A stretch of 64,000 nt of DNA from Aquiflexum gelatinilyticum (GTDB taxonomy: Bacteria; Bacteroidota; Bacteroidia; Cytophagales; Cyclobacteriaceae), in contig NZ_JANSUY010000001.1 in assembly GCF_024741135.1 (NCBI RefSeq), forward strand, positions 558,001 through 622,000, in the 5' to 3' direction. A model generated the notes under the pieces. It searched no databases, had not been told where the DNA came from, and saw nothing but the letters and a program-made list of their open reading frames with translations. Positions 33,509 to 41,677 of the stretch are shown here, one piece after another (position 1 is the first letter of the stretch; the number at the start of each line of letters is the position of its first letter). Made by a program: the position numbers and the translations under genes.

Positions 33509-33739
33509 ATGAAAAATTTCAAAGAATTTAAAATGAGGGAGATAGTCAACACAGACTTGAGAGCGATTGGAGTTTTCAAAAAGCTTGGAATTGATTATGA
33601 TAATTGTAAAGAAAAAACATTGCTAGAGGTCTGTGGAAAAGAGCATATCAATCCCGAATTGGTATTGGACTACATGGCGGAAGCCATTCTTAATGACCTG
33701 ACTTGGGTAGATTACAAAATGCCAAGTCAAATTCATTGA
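33509..33739 (+). CDS. Stand-alone ScdA_N (DUF542) domain protein
   Basis: A 76-residue protein that matches the N-terminal domain of RIC/ScdA iron-centre repair proteins: EIVNTDLRAIGVFKKLGIDY, then KEKTLLEVC and a second helix pair. Complete RIC proteins repair Fe-S and di-iron centres damaged by NO or peroxide. Here the usual Cys-Cys-Gly-Gly after the first helix pair is replaced by DNCK, and no haemerythrin-like domain follows, so only a partner-type role is expected. Its likely start is ATG 33509. It has a strong promoter with two palindromes and probably shares a transcript with the NnrS-like gene, which begins 41 nt later. Confidence 0.75.
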   Translation: MKNFKEFKMREIVNTDLRAIGVFKKLGIDYDNCKEKTLLEVCGKEHINPELVLDYMAEAILNDLTWVDYKMPSQIH

Positions 33740-33780
33740 CCACTAGCGGACTTAATTTTCTCCAAAAATCCGACTTAATA

Positions 33781-34869
33781 ATGAAGCTGGCCAAACCCAT
33801 TTATCTTTTTCCTCTTGTTGTTCTAGCCCTGTTGATGGGAGTCGCAGGTGGATGGATCAGAATGGGGTATGTAGGATTTCCCATCCCCGGTACTGCAGCA
33901 AGCCATGGGATTTTGATGGTAGGAGGGTTTTTGGGTACGCTGATTTCTTTGGAGCGGGCAATGGTCATGAAAAGTAGAATATGGTTGCTTATTCCCCTCA
34001 TTAGTGGGCTTTCCATCCCGGTTTTGTTGTTGGTACCGGGATGGCCCGCTTTTGCAAATGCGCTTCTATTTTTGGCTAGCCTCGGATTGATGGCAATCAT
34101 GTATCTTCAATCCCACAGGCACCCGGTAATATACCAGTATGTGATGACGATGGGGGCTGTACTTTGGATGGCGGGAAATTTCATGCTACTCTATTCAGGA
34201 TTTGTGCCTGCGGCTGTTCCTTGGTGGATTGGGTTCATTTTGTTTACGATAGTGGGAGAGAGGCTGGAGTTGAGCAAATTCCTTCCCATACCCAAGATTG
34301 CAAAAAGTGGCCTTTTGCTGTTGTTGACCTTGTTTTTTATCGGGATATGGATTCCATTCCATCGGTATGGCAATTGGCTTATGGGTACTTGTTCCATTAT
34401 GATTTCATTTTGGCTACTTCATTTCGACATGGCCAAGATCGCTGCCAAAAAAGCCGATCAATTCAAATACATAGGCATTGGTCTTCGGGTAGGATATGTT
34501 TGGTTGACCTTACACGGGATTATACTTTGTTTCTTTGAACCACACGTCCTGTATTACGACTTGTATATCCATACTTTCTTTTTGGGATTTGCATTTTCGA
34601 TGATCTGGGCTCATGCACCAATCATACTTCCGATGGTCTTGAATATAAGGCATACTCCCTATCATCCTATTCTTTGGGTAGGATGGATAGTTTTCCAAGT
34701 GAGTTTATTCGGAAGAATCCTAGTCAGTCTGATAGGTTTACCCGAGTGGAGGACTTTCTTTGGAATGATCAATGGATGGACCATTTTGGGAATGTTTGCT
34801 CTCATGGCGATGATCACATTAATCAAAATGATTTTAAGCCAAAGAGCATTGGGTACAGCAAGAAGTTAA
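33781..34869 (+). CDS. Polytopic membrane protein, NnrS-like (tentative)
   Basis: A 362-residue protein with eleven or twelve hydrophobic helices. The opening motif SHGILMVGGFLGTLISLERA near residue 40, several membrane histidines (HRHPVIYQYV, HTFFLGFAFSMIWAHAPIILP) and the setting beside norB and ScdA_N recall the NnrS family of haem/copper membrane proteins that relieve NO stress. The match is weak and by eye. The start is MKLAKPIYLF; codons upstream overlap the ScdA_N gene. It is probably cotranscribed with ScdA_N. Confidence 0.6.
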   Translation: MKLAKPIYLFPLVVLALLMGVAGGWIRMGYVGFPIPGTAASHGILMVGGFLGTLISLERAMVMKSRIWLLIPLISGLSIPVLLLVPGWPAFANALLFLASLGLMAIMYLQSHRHPVIYQYVMTMGAVLWMAGNFMLLYSGFVPAAVPWWIGFILFTIVGERLELSKFLPIPKIAKSGLLLLLTLFFIGIWIPFHRYGNWLMGTCSIMISFWLLHFDMAKIAAKKADQFKYIGIGLRVGYVWLTLHGIILCFFEPHVLYYDLYIHTFFLGFAFSMIWAHAPIILPMVLNIRHTPYHPILWVGWIVFQVSLFGRILVSLIGLPEWRTFFGMINGWTILGMFALMAMITLIKMILSQRALGTARS

Positions 34870-34908
34870 AAATTACGCAAGAGGAAGTTTAAGTAAACCT
34901 AAAAACCT

Positions 34909-34922
34909 GTGACCAAAATCAC
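34909..34922. promoter_or_regulatory. Crp/Fnr-like palindrome GTGACCAAAATCAC, copy 2
   Basis: GTGA-N6-TCAC is a perfect 4-bp-arm palindrome of the Crp/Fnr layout, 36 nt before the small CNGKC gene and upstream of the copper receptor. Its inner 12-mer is identical to the copy at 31463. Confidence 0.5.
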
Positions 34923-34958
34923 GCACTGATTTAGATTATAAGTACAAATTGCCCTGTC

Positions 34959-35333
34959 ATGTTGAAAAGTAGCCTACATATCTTTCTATCCCTGATCATC
35001 GTGCTCAACGGCATGATGTATTCGGTGATTCAGGCAGAATTTTTCATGAACAGGAAAGAAATCACTGCACTTTTTTGCATCAATCAGGACCGGCCTGAAC
35101 TCAAGTGTAACGGCAAGTGTGAATTGGGCAGGAGACTCGATCAGGCTCAAGATCAGGAAGATAACCAACAGGACTTTGCCTTTGAAGGATTGTTGCTGAT
35201 TTATGGCATGCCTGTCACTGCTTTTAATATTATACCTTTTTGGACCTCTATTGATCCGGTTTTTGGAGATTTGGATGAAAATAAAAATATGCTTCCGAAC
35301 GCTTATGATTTTTTTCATCCACCGCAAAGTTGA
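34959..35333 (+). CDS. Small exported CNGKC protein of the TonB-receptor-associated type
   Basis: A 124-residue protein with an N-terminal hydrophobic helix or signal (residues 1-27, SSLHIFLSLIIVLNGMMYSV) and the conserved FCINQDRPELKCNGKCELGRRL. Such small proteins are frequent just upstream of Bacteroidota TonB receptors for metals. The CxxxC pair and neighbouring Cys could bind copper or iron, but no function is proved. It lies 164 nt ahead of the copper receptor gene with the Crp/Fnr-like site in front. Confidence 0.7.
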   Translation: MLKSSLHIFLSLIIVLNGMMYSVIQAEFFMNRKEITALFCINQDRPELKCNGKCELGRRLDQAQDQEDNQQDFAFEGLLLIYGMPVTAFNIIPFWTSIDPVFGDLDENKNMLPNAYDFFHPPQS

Positions 35334-35497
35334 TTTCCTGATTTTTCTTAAACCGCAATTCAAAAAATTCTTTTCCCAAGAAGCAACGCTTTAGCAGGAA
35401 AGCATTTTACGGTGCGGTCATTAGCTAAAACTGCCCCATAGCAGATTTAGCTTGGATTTTCCTGTCCAAAAACCTCTACCAAAAAGAATTATCAATC

Positions 35498-37768
35498 ATG
35501 AAATCTTACCTACCATTCCAAAAATCCATTTTGTTGGCAATGATTTTTCTTGCCTTGTCCATCAGCAGTTCATTTCCCCAAAACCTTAAAAAATTTCAGG
35601 TTCTTGATCAGCAAACCCAAGAACCAATTATTGGTCTCATTTACTATTATGCCTCCCAAAAGGGACTTTCTGACGAGAAAGGATTTATCCAATTGGAGTA
35701 TGAAGCAGGGACATCCATCCATTTCAGCCATATCAATTATGGAAAATGGACCTTGGATGAAGGCTCGCTTCTGAAAGTATTGGAAAAAGGAGTTCTCCTT
35801 CGTCAAGAAAATATCCTCAATCTCCAGCCAGTTTCTGTCATTTCTTTAAAAATGATGGATGAAAAGGACCAAAAAATTCTGATTTCAGATCAGGAAAGGC
35901 TTCACCATGATGCAGGGGCCATCCTCAATCTCAATCCGGTAGTTTCTTCCATCAGAAAAAGCGGCGCTTTTGCTTTTGACCCTGTCATGCGTGGATTCAA
36001 ATACGATCAACTCAACATAGTCATTGATGGATTGCAGTCTGCTAATGCTGCCTGTCCCAACAGAATGGATCCTCCGACTTCTCAAATTGCACTTAACAGA
36101 ATCAAACAGATTGAAATCCTTAAAGGGCCACATGCGCTTCGATACGGTATCGGATTGGGAGGTACGATCAACTTCATTCAGGAAGATCCTTTTTTCTCTT
36201 CCCAAGGCGGTGTAAACGGAAGGTTTTCGACCATGTATGAATCCAATGGAAATGTATTAAGAAACGAAGGAAGGGTCGGATTCAACGGTCATAATTATGA
36301 TATCGGGTTGCTTGGTTCCTGGTCGAAAGGAACAGATTACGTTGACGGAGATGGGAATTTTGTTCCGGCAAACTTCCAAAGAGGAACTGTCGGGATGTTT
36401 GGGGATTTTAAGATTTCAAATTCTGATCTTTTGCAGGTGACAGTCAATAGAAATTTTGCCAGAGATGTGGATTTCCCGACTTTGGCGATGGACCTAAGGT
36501 CAGACGATACATGGATGGGGAGTCTGAGGCATACCCGAAGCTTTCAAGGTAGAAAACTGCAAAAATGGAATACATCGGGATATTTTACTTTTGTCGATCA
36601 TTTGATGGACAACGGGTTGAGAGATCTCAATCCCCGCATGATGAATGCAAAAACCCCAGCCAACACCCAAAACCTTGGAGCAAGAACAGAAGGACTTTGG
36701 CAATTGGGAAAGGAAAAATTATACGCAGGAGCGGATTTCAGGTCAGAAGCTGCCCAAGGAACAAGAGAAAGAGAGTTTTTGATGGGGCCGAATGCGGGAA
36801 AAACTATCTACGATAAAGTGTGGCAGGATTCCCGGATAACAAAGTCAGGGGCTTTTGCCTCTATTCATGCGCCGATAGGCAATTATGTGGTCAGTTTGGC
36901 AGGAAGGTTGGATGTAAACAATGCCCAGGCCTCGGACAATGCGGAGGAATTTGTCCAAGTCAATCCTACCCAATCCATCACCCAACTAAATCCCGGGATC
37001 TCAGCAGGAATCAAGCGTGATTTGGGAAAGAATTTCAATGCCGGACTGTGGTTGGCAAGTGTCAAGCGTAGTGGCAGCATCACCGAGCGGTTTATCAATT
37101 ATTTCCCTGTGGGAGTTGATCCTTATGAAATGCTTGGAAATCCTGATTTGGCATCGGAAACCAACAACCAAGTCGATTTGGTTTTTGGATTCAGCAAATC
37201 AAAAATTACAGCCGAGGTAAACTTGTTTGCGGCTTACCTCAATAATTATATCACTGCCGAAAAAACCGAACTGAAACCAAGAATCCCCACAAGTCCGGGA
37301 GTCAGGCAATATGTCAATATTGACCGTGCAGTCAAAACCGGGTTTGAGGCGGCATTAAGTCAGGCATTATTTTATGGAATTAGTCATCAATTGATGGTGG
37401 CATATACCTATGGGCAAAATCTGGTGATTTCTGAGGCTTTACCGGAGATCGCCCCGATGGATGTCAGGTATTCTATATTAGGCAGCCACTTAGACAATAA
37501 GCTGCATTCTGCGATCAGGCTTCGATATGTCGCAGACCAAAACCGTGTTTCTGGGAGCTTTAGTGAAACAGCAAGTCCAAGGTTTACACTTTTGGACATT
37601 GATGTCAGTTATGCGGTTTCCTCTCTTATTGCAATCAAGGGTGGCGCACAAAACTTATTGAATGAAACTTACTATGAGCATTTGAACAGACCGATTGCGG
37701 CAACCGGAACGCCGCTTTTTGCTCCGGGAAGAAATTTCTTCCTGATGGTAAGTTTCAAATTTCCTTGA
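35498..37768 (+). CDS. TonB-dependent copper receptor, NosA/OprC-like
   Basis: A 756-residue outer-membrane receptor with signal peptide (about 1-28), a carboxypeptidase-like N-terminal extension (residues 30-110), a plug domain (about 130-245, ILKGPHALRYGIGLGGTINF) and a 22-strand barrel ending SFKFP. The plug holds AACPNRMDPPTSQ near residue 185. OprC of Pseudomonas aeruginosa uses the Cys and Met of the same CxxxM segment to bind copper, and NosA of denitrifiers is its homologue. This is the best evidence for copper import, needed for N2O reductase and other Cu enzymes. It lies in the NO region, behind a Crp/Fnr-like site. Confidence 0.88.
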   Translation: MKSYLPFQKSILLAMIFLALSISSSFPQNLKKFQVLDQQTQEPIIGLIYYYASQKGLSDEKGFIQLEYEAGTSIHFSHINYGKWTLDEGSLLKVLEKGVLLRQENILNLQPVSVISLKMMDEKDQKILISDQERLHHDAGAILNLNPVVSSIRKSGAFAFDPVMRGFKYDQLNIVIDGLQSANAACPNRMDPPTSQIALNRIKQIEILKGPHALRYGIGLGGTINFIQEDPFFSSQGGVNGRFSTMYESNGNVLRNEGRVGFNGHNYDIGLLGSWSKGTDYVDGDGNFVPANFQRGTVGMFGDFKISNSDLLQVTVNRNFARDVDFPTLAMDLRSDDTWMGSLRHTRSFQGRKLQKWNTSGYFTFVDHLMDNGLRDLNPRMMNAKTPANTQNLGARTEGLWQLGKEKLYAGADFRSEAAQGTREREFLMGPNAGKTIYDKVWQDSRITKSGAFASIHAPIGNYVVSLAGRLDVNNAQASDNAEEFVQVNPTQSITQLNPGISAGIKRDLGKNFNAGLWLASVKRSGSITERFINYFPVGVDPYEMLGNPDLASETNNQVDLVFGFSKSKITAEVNLFAAYLNNYITAEKTELKPRIPTSPGVRQYVNIDRAVKTGFEAALSQALFYGISHQLMVAYTYGQNLVISEALPEIAPMDVRYSILGSHLDNKLHSAIRLRYVADQNRVSGSFSETASPRFTLLDIDVSYAVSSLIAIKGGAQNLLNETYYEHLNRPIAATGTPLFAPGRNFFLMVSFKFP

Positions 37769-37801
37769 TACACAGTGTTGATTGTTGTTTGGTTTGGAAA
37801 G

Positions 37802-37821
37802 CCGGTTCTTGTAAGAATCGG
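37802..37821 (+). terminator. Terminator of the copper receptor gene
   Basis: CCGGTTCTT (37802-37810) pairs with AAGAATCGG (37813-37821, one G-T pair) and is followed by a run of seven T, 33 nt past the stop. Confidence 0.75.
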
Positions 37822-37831
37822 TTTTTTTATT

Positions 37832-38494
37832 TCAAATTTTTCTAAAAGAACAAAAAGTATAATGTTGCCTTAAGCCTCCGGGGGTGATATGGTCGGTTTG
37901 GAAGCAATTGGTTTTTTGGAAATATGGACTGAAAACTTCCGTCAATTTCTCGATAGAATATTGGGTGACCGGAAGTCCGCTGCAATGTGTAGGGCCCTGG
38001 TCAGAGAAAGTCCCGATAAGCATCAATCCGTCTTCGGAAATGGACTCATTGGCTATTCGTACATAGTTTTCTATTTCTTTTGGGTCAAGCAAAAAGTGGA
38101 ACGCTGCCCTGTCATGCCATACTTCAAATTTTTCTTTGGGCTCAAAGTCTAAAATGTCTGTATTGATCCATGTGACCTTTGAGGCATCTTTTCCCAATCT
38201 TACTTTGGCTTTTTCTATGGCTTTGGCAGATAAGTCTAAGACATACACGTGCAAGTAACCCAAATCCAAAAGGTGGTCGACTAAATAGCTATCTCCGCCA
38301 CCAACGTCCAAAATCTTGGCCTCTTTATGGATTTTGAATTCTTCAAAAAAGGAAAGAGAAACTGTTGGTGTTTTTTGGTACCAACCCACTTCGGTAAAAT
38401 CCTTTGTTTGGTAAATTTTCTCCCAATGTTTCAATTTATCTAAACTCGAGATGATTTGATTTTGGTCATATAGGTTTTTTCCGGTTTGATTCAT
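37832..38494 (-). CDS. Class I SAM-dependent methyltransferase
   Basis: A 220-residue Rossmann methyltransferase starting at MNQTGKNLYD. It shows motif I ILDVGGGDSYLVDHLL near residue 60, an acidic strand end VYVLDLSAKAIEKAK, a NTDILDFEPKEKF post-motif and a WHDRAAFHFL segment. Substrate-binding details point to no specific family; the TehB/UbiE type is closest in size. It is divergent from the second Rrf2 regulator, and the palindrome at 38550 lies in their shared intergenic region, which ties it to the same regulon. A longer frame reading through the palindrome is unlikely. Confidence 0.85.
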   Translation of the reverse strand: MNQTGKNLYDQNQIISSLDKLKHWEKIYQTKDFTEVGWYQKTPTVSLSFFEEFKIHKEAKILDVGGGDSYLVDHLLDLGYLHVYVLDLSAKAIEKAKVRLGKDASKVTWINTDILDFEPKEKFEVWHDRAAFHFLLDPKEIENYVRIANESISEDGLMLIGTFSDQGPTHCSGLPVTQYSIEKLTEVFSPYFQKTNCFQTDHITPGGLRQHYTFCSFRKI

Positions 38495-38549
38495 ATTTCG
38501 AAATTCTAAAAAAAAACCAATCAGTTCTGTAATAAATATTACCGATAAT

Positions 38550-38565
38550 AAGATTAAAATATCTT
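38550..38565. promoter_or_regulatory. Rrf2-type palindrome, site 6
   Basis: AAGATTAAAATATCTT is an AAGAT-N6-ATCTT inverted repeat. It lies 56 nt before the methyltransferase start and 54 nt before the divergent Rrf2 start, so it can serve both genes. Confidence 0.55.
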
Positions 38566-38618
38566 TTATTTGGGTTTCTATTCCTATTCTTGTCACCTGC
38601 GTTAGATTTATTCAGCAT

Positions 38619-39056
38619 ATGTTTTCAAAAACCTGTCAATACGCCATTAAAGCAGTAATTTATATCCACAAACAATCTTTGGTGGGTAAAAAAGTAGGAG
38701 CAAAAGAGATCGGTCAGGAGATAGATGCGCCTGATGCATTCACTGCCAAGATTCTTCAGATTTTGGTCAGGCAGCAGGTGGTAGGTTCCTTCAAAGGCCC
38801 TACAGGAGGTTTTTTTGTTGACAAGAGCCATGAATCCAAAACCTTGAAAGATGTTGTTATGGCCATTGACGGTGACGGTTTATTCCATGGTTGCAGTTTG
38901 GGGCTGAAACAATGTTCTGAAGTAAACCCATGTCCCCTTCATTTTGAAATCTCAAATGTCCGTACCAAGATTATCCACATGCTGACTGTAAAAAGTCTGA
39001 AACAGCTAGCTGAGGAAGTTGGTGATGGCACGACTGTTTTGGCGAGGTTTGCCTGA
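38619..39056 (+). CDS. Rrf2 family regulator, second copy
   Basis: A 145-residue Rrf2 protein with the winged helix (CQYAIKAVIYIHKQS, then AKEIGQEIDAPDAFTAKILQILVRQQVV) and Fe-S-type cysteines C-x6-C-x5-C (HGCSLGLKQCSEVNPCPLH), the same spacing as the regulator at 24696. It probably senses NO or redox state through an Fe-S cluster. It lies divergent from the methyltransferase and 138 nt ahead of the fasciclin gene, with palindromes on both sides. Which of the two regulators binds which palindrome cannot be told from sequence. Confidence 0.87.
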   Translation: MFSKTCQYAIKAVIYIHKQSLVGKKVGAKEIGQEIDAPDAFTAKILQILVRQQVVGSFKGPTGGFFVDKSHESKTLKDVVMAIDGDGLFHGCSLGLKQCSEVNPCPLHFEISNVRTKIIHMLTVKSLKQLAEEVGDGTTVLARFA

Positions 39057-39141
39057 TATTTTTGTAAATTTTTGACTAAAGGGGATTTAAAAAGTTTGTT
39101 GGGTTAAAACCATTTTTAGAAAATCATGACTTTTATCATAA

Positions 39142-39157
39142 AGGATAAAATTATCCT
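39142..39157. promoter_or_regulatory. Rrf2-type palindrome, site 7 (best copy)
   Basis: AGGATAAAATTATCCT sits in the longer perfect inverted repeat ATAAAGGAT-N6-ATCCTTTAT (39138-39161), with nine-bp arms. A TATTTTTG promoter element begins 1 nt after it, so bound regulator would cover the promoter. Confidence 0.7.
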
Positions 39158-39161
39158 TTAT

Positions 39162-39169
39162 TATTTTTG
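39162..39169 (+). promoter_or_regulatory. TAnnTTTG promoter element of the fasciclin gene
   Basis: TATTTTTG lies 26 nt before the ATG at 39195 and directly abuts palindrome site 7. No clear TTTG -33 box is present. Confidence 0.5.
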
Positions 39170-39194
39170 TCCTACATTCAAAACCCAAAATATT

Positions 39195-39758
39195 ATGAAA
39201 TCGATAATTAAATATTTTCCGTTATTGGTCTTGACGCTTATGATTGCGGGCTGCGGCGGTTCCGGTGAGCAGCAACAAAGTACCCCTGATACATCTGCCA
39301 CGTTATCAGAAGGACAATCAGCTGTAAAAGATGATGTCTCCAATCCCAACATCGTACAGGTGGCAGTGGGATCAGCCGACCACTCCACTTTGGTAGCAGC
39401 TCTCAAAGCAGCCCAATATGTGGATGCCTTGACTAACGTTGGTCCTTTTACAGTTTTCGCACCTACCAATGCCGCTTTTGCCGCATTGCCAGCAGGAACA
39501 TTGGAAACCCTGACCAAACCCGAAAATCAAAGGACTCTGCGGGATATCCTAGAATACCATGTGCTGTTAGGCGTTTACAAACCTGAAACCTTTCTCAATG
39601 ATAAAAAGTTGGGAACAGCGGATGGCAGGTCACTGATGGTGGAAGTGACAGCAGATGGAAGCATCCTGATCAATGGGGGCAAAATTATCGGAACTGTTTC
39701 GGCCTCCAATGGTATCATCCACGTAATTGATAAAGTTCTGGTACCGGAAGACAAATAG
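39195..39758 (+). CDS. Fasciclin-domain lipoprotein
   Basis: A 187-residue lipoprotein: signal with lipobox LMIAGC (Cys near residue 21), a Gln/Ser/Thr-rich linker, and one fasciclin (FAS1) domain with FTVFAPTNAAFAALPAGTLETL, LEYHVLLG and NGIIHVIDKVLVP. FAS1 domains are adhesive modules. The start is moved to ATG 39195, since an upstream in-frame ATG (39126) lies before the promoter and ahead of the signal peptide. It is behind the best palindrome of the regulon, so an envelope role in anaerobic or NO-exposed growth is possible. Confidence 0.87.
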   Translation: MKSIIKYFPLLVLTLMIAGCGGSGEQQQSTPDTSATLSEGQSAVKDDVSNPNIVQVAVGSADHSTLVAALKAAQYVDALTNVGPFTVFAPTNAAFAALPAGTLETLTKPENQRTLRDILEYHVLLGVYKPETFLNDKKLGTADGRSLMVEVTADGSILINGGKIIGTVSASNGIIHVIDKVLVPEDK

Positions 39759-39780
39759 ATAAAGGTTGATTGGATATTGA

Positions 39781-39810
39781 AAAGCTGGGTTTCTTGTGAA
39801 ATCCGGCTTT
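39781..39810 (+). terminator. Terminator of the fasciclin gene
   Basis: AAAGCTGGGTTTC and GAAATCCGGCTTT form a 13-bp stem with two G-T type pairs and a TTGT loop, followed by TTCTATTT. Confidence 0.7.
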
Positions 39811-39874
39811 TTCTATTTAGTGTTTCTATATCAAAATTGTAATTTTGGGTGAACAGCCGGTACAGGGACAGCCT

Positions 39875-40663
39875 ATGAATTCACTTTTAAAAATGATTGT
39901 ATTCAGTATTTTGACTGGGTTCTTTTTTGTGACTATCGGACAGGATATTTCACTTTTCGTACTGTTTGGAAGGTGGGAGTTTTATTTTGATTGGTTTTGT
40001 GTAGTGCTAATAGTATTCTTGGTCACGTACCTGATGTCAGGGATCAATACTTACTTGGAAAGAAAATATCCGTGGAACAGTGACTTCAGAAAGAGATTGC
40101 TTTTGCAATTCCTCTTCAACGTACTCTTGGTCACGGGAGTGTCTTTTTTTCTGGTTTTTGTGTATATGGAGTTTGTATTGGGTCTGTCTATTGTGGAGAC
40201 TTCTTACTTTGAATATGAGTTGCCGATCAGTATCGTGGTTATACTTGTAATTAACCTGATTTTTGTGATCCAATATTTTGTAGACAAAGAAAAGTCTGCT
40301 GTAAGCCGGGAAAATGCCGTAGTTATGCCCCAAAAAATTATTGGTTTTTCAGGAAAATCCAGGATGGCCATAGATCCAACAAAGATTATTTATATAGAAA
40401 AAGAAGGATCCATTTCTTTTCTTTACCTGGAAAGCGGGGATAGGTATGTCTACTATGGTACCTTGGAGGAACTTGAAAGTAAACTGGCCCCAAATAATTT
40501 TTTTAGGTCAAACAGACAGACCATCGTGCAGCGTGACAATTGTATGGGGTATGATACCGAAAGGTCAGGACAGGTGAACCTGACTTTAAAAATCCCGCAT
40601 CAAAAACAAGTGAAGATCAGTCAGAAAAAAGCGAAGGATTTCAAAAACTGGCTCTTGGAGTGA
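39875..40663 (+). CDS. LytTR-domain regulator with membrane sensor
   Basis: A 262-residue protein with four N-terminal membrane helices (about residues 1-145) and a C-terminal LytTR DNA-binding domain (IYIEKEGSISFLYLESGDRYVYYGTLEELE, then FFRSNRQTIV). Most LytTR proteins are response regulators; this membrane-bound form has no receiver domain and would signal directly, like other Bacteroidota LytTR membrane regulators. A TTG further upstream (39845) is possible but ATG 39875 begins the first helix. It may regulate the exported protein/S41 gene pair that follows, 186 nt later. Confidence 0.85.
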   Translation: MNSLLKMIVFSILTGFFFVTIGQDISLFVLFGRWEFYFDWFCVVLIVFLVTYLMSGINTYLERKYPWNSDFRKRLLLQFLFNVLLVTGVSFFLVFVYMEFVLGLSIVETSYFEYELPISIVVILVINLIFVIQYFVDKEKSAVSRENAVVMPQKIIGFSGKSRMAIDPTKIIYIEKEGSISFLYLESGDRYVYYGTLEELESKLAPNNFFRSNRQTIVQRDNCMGYDTERSGQVNLTLKIPHQKQVKISQKKAKDFKNWLLE

Positions 40664-40849
40664 AGTGATTTTTACCTGACTTCAGCCCATATTTTCCATG
40701 ATTGACAATTTTTGTTTAAAAATATGGAAGCAAATGGAAACCTGAAGACGGAATTTTGCATCCTTTAGCAAATAGGAATTGGGCAGTTTTTTCATACTTG
40801 CTTGAATGCGGTGTGAGTTGTCATTTTCACCATTGACCAAACTATTATT

Positions 40850-41674
40850 ATGAGAAGCTTTTGTATGACTTTCGTGCTTTCCTGTTTTTTGGCATTCTTT
40901 GCTTACGGTCAGGAAAATGAAAAGAAAAATGATATTACCATTTATTTTGGGCCCAGCCATCTGATCAGGCAGGACTTGATATTTTCCCCTATGGTTCATC
41001 GGGACATGACCTTTCCGGCATTTGGAATTGATTATTCCAGGTGGGGTAAATTTTATCAAAAAATAGGAATTCAATATACCGGATTTGATCCGATGGTAGC
41101 GGAGCCATTTACTTTTATTTTTGATGGGGAAGGAGAAAACGCTTATCCCCATTACTTTACCTTTATAGATCTGGATTATCTGTTGGGAAAGGAGAAAAAA
41201 TTGGATGGAAAATCAAGTTTTACCTATGGTGGCATGTTTGGTTCCAAAGTTCAGGTGCTGAATTATGTCTATGGAAGGATCAGCAGTTTCGGTTATTTTG
41301 CTTCTTTTGGGTTGGGAGGATTTGGGCAATACAGGTATCGGCTTGGGGAAAAAAGTACCTTGACAGCAGGGCTTCAGCTGCCGGTTTTCTCTTGGGTAGC
41401 CCGGTCACCCTATCTTGTCAATGATGATGAATTTATCGATAACATCAGTTCGCATTCGGGGCTGAAGACATTTATGGCCTTTATCGGCGATGGGCAATTT
41501 GCCACCTTGAATAGGATCCAGTATTTTGATTTTGATCTGACATATGATCTGGAGCTTAACCCAAGATGGAAATTTGGTGTTAGGTACTGGTTTGAATTTA
41601 TCCATTTCAGCAAACCCCGCCCTCTGACATCTTTTAGAAATTCCTTACAATTTCAGGCCACTTACTCTTTTTGA
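40850..41674 (+). CDS. Exported protein of unknown function (probable outer-membrane barrel)
   Basis: A 274-residue protein with signal peptide (about 1-20, FFAYGQ) and alternating aromatic strands that end in LQFQATYSF, an outer-membrane barrel C-terminus with terminal Phe. No family recognised. It is followed after 3 nt by an S41 protease lipoprotein gene, so the two are an operon. Confidence 0.65.
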   Translation: MRSFCMTFVLSCFLAFFAYGQENEKKNDITIYFGPSHLIRQDLIFSPMVHRDMTFPAFGIDYSRWGKFYQKIGIQYTGFDPMVAEPFTFIFDGEGENAYPHYFTFIDLDYLLGKEKKLDGKSSFTYGGMFGSKVQVLNYVYGRISSFGYFASFGLGGFGQYRYRLGEKSTLTAGLQLPVFSWVARSPYLVNDDEFIDNISSHSGLKTFMAFIGDGQFATLNRIQYFDFDLTYDLELNPRWKFGVRYWFEFIHFSKPRPLTSFRNSLQFQATYSF

Positions 41675-41677
41675 ACC

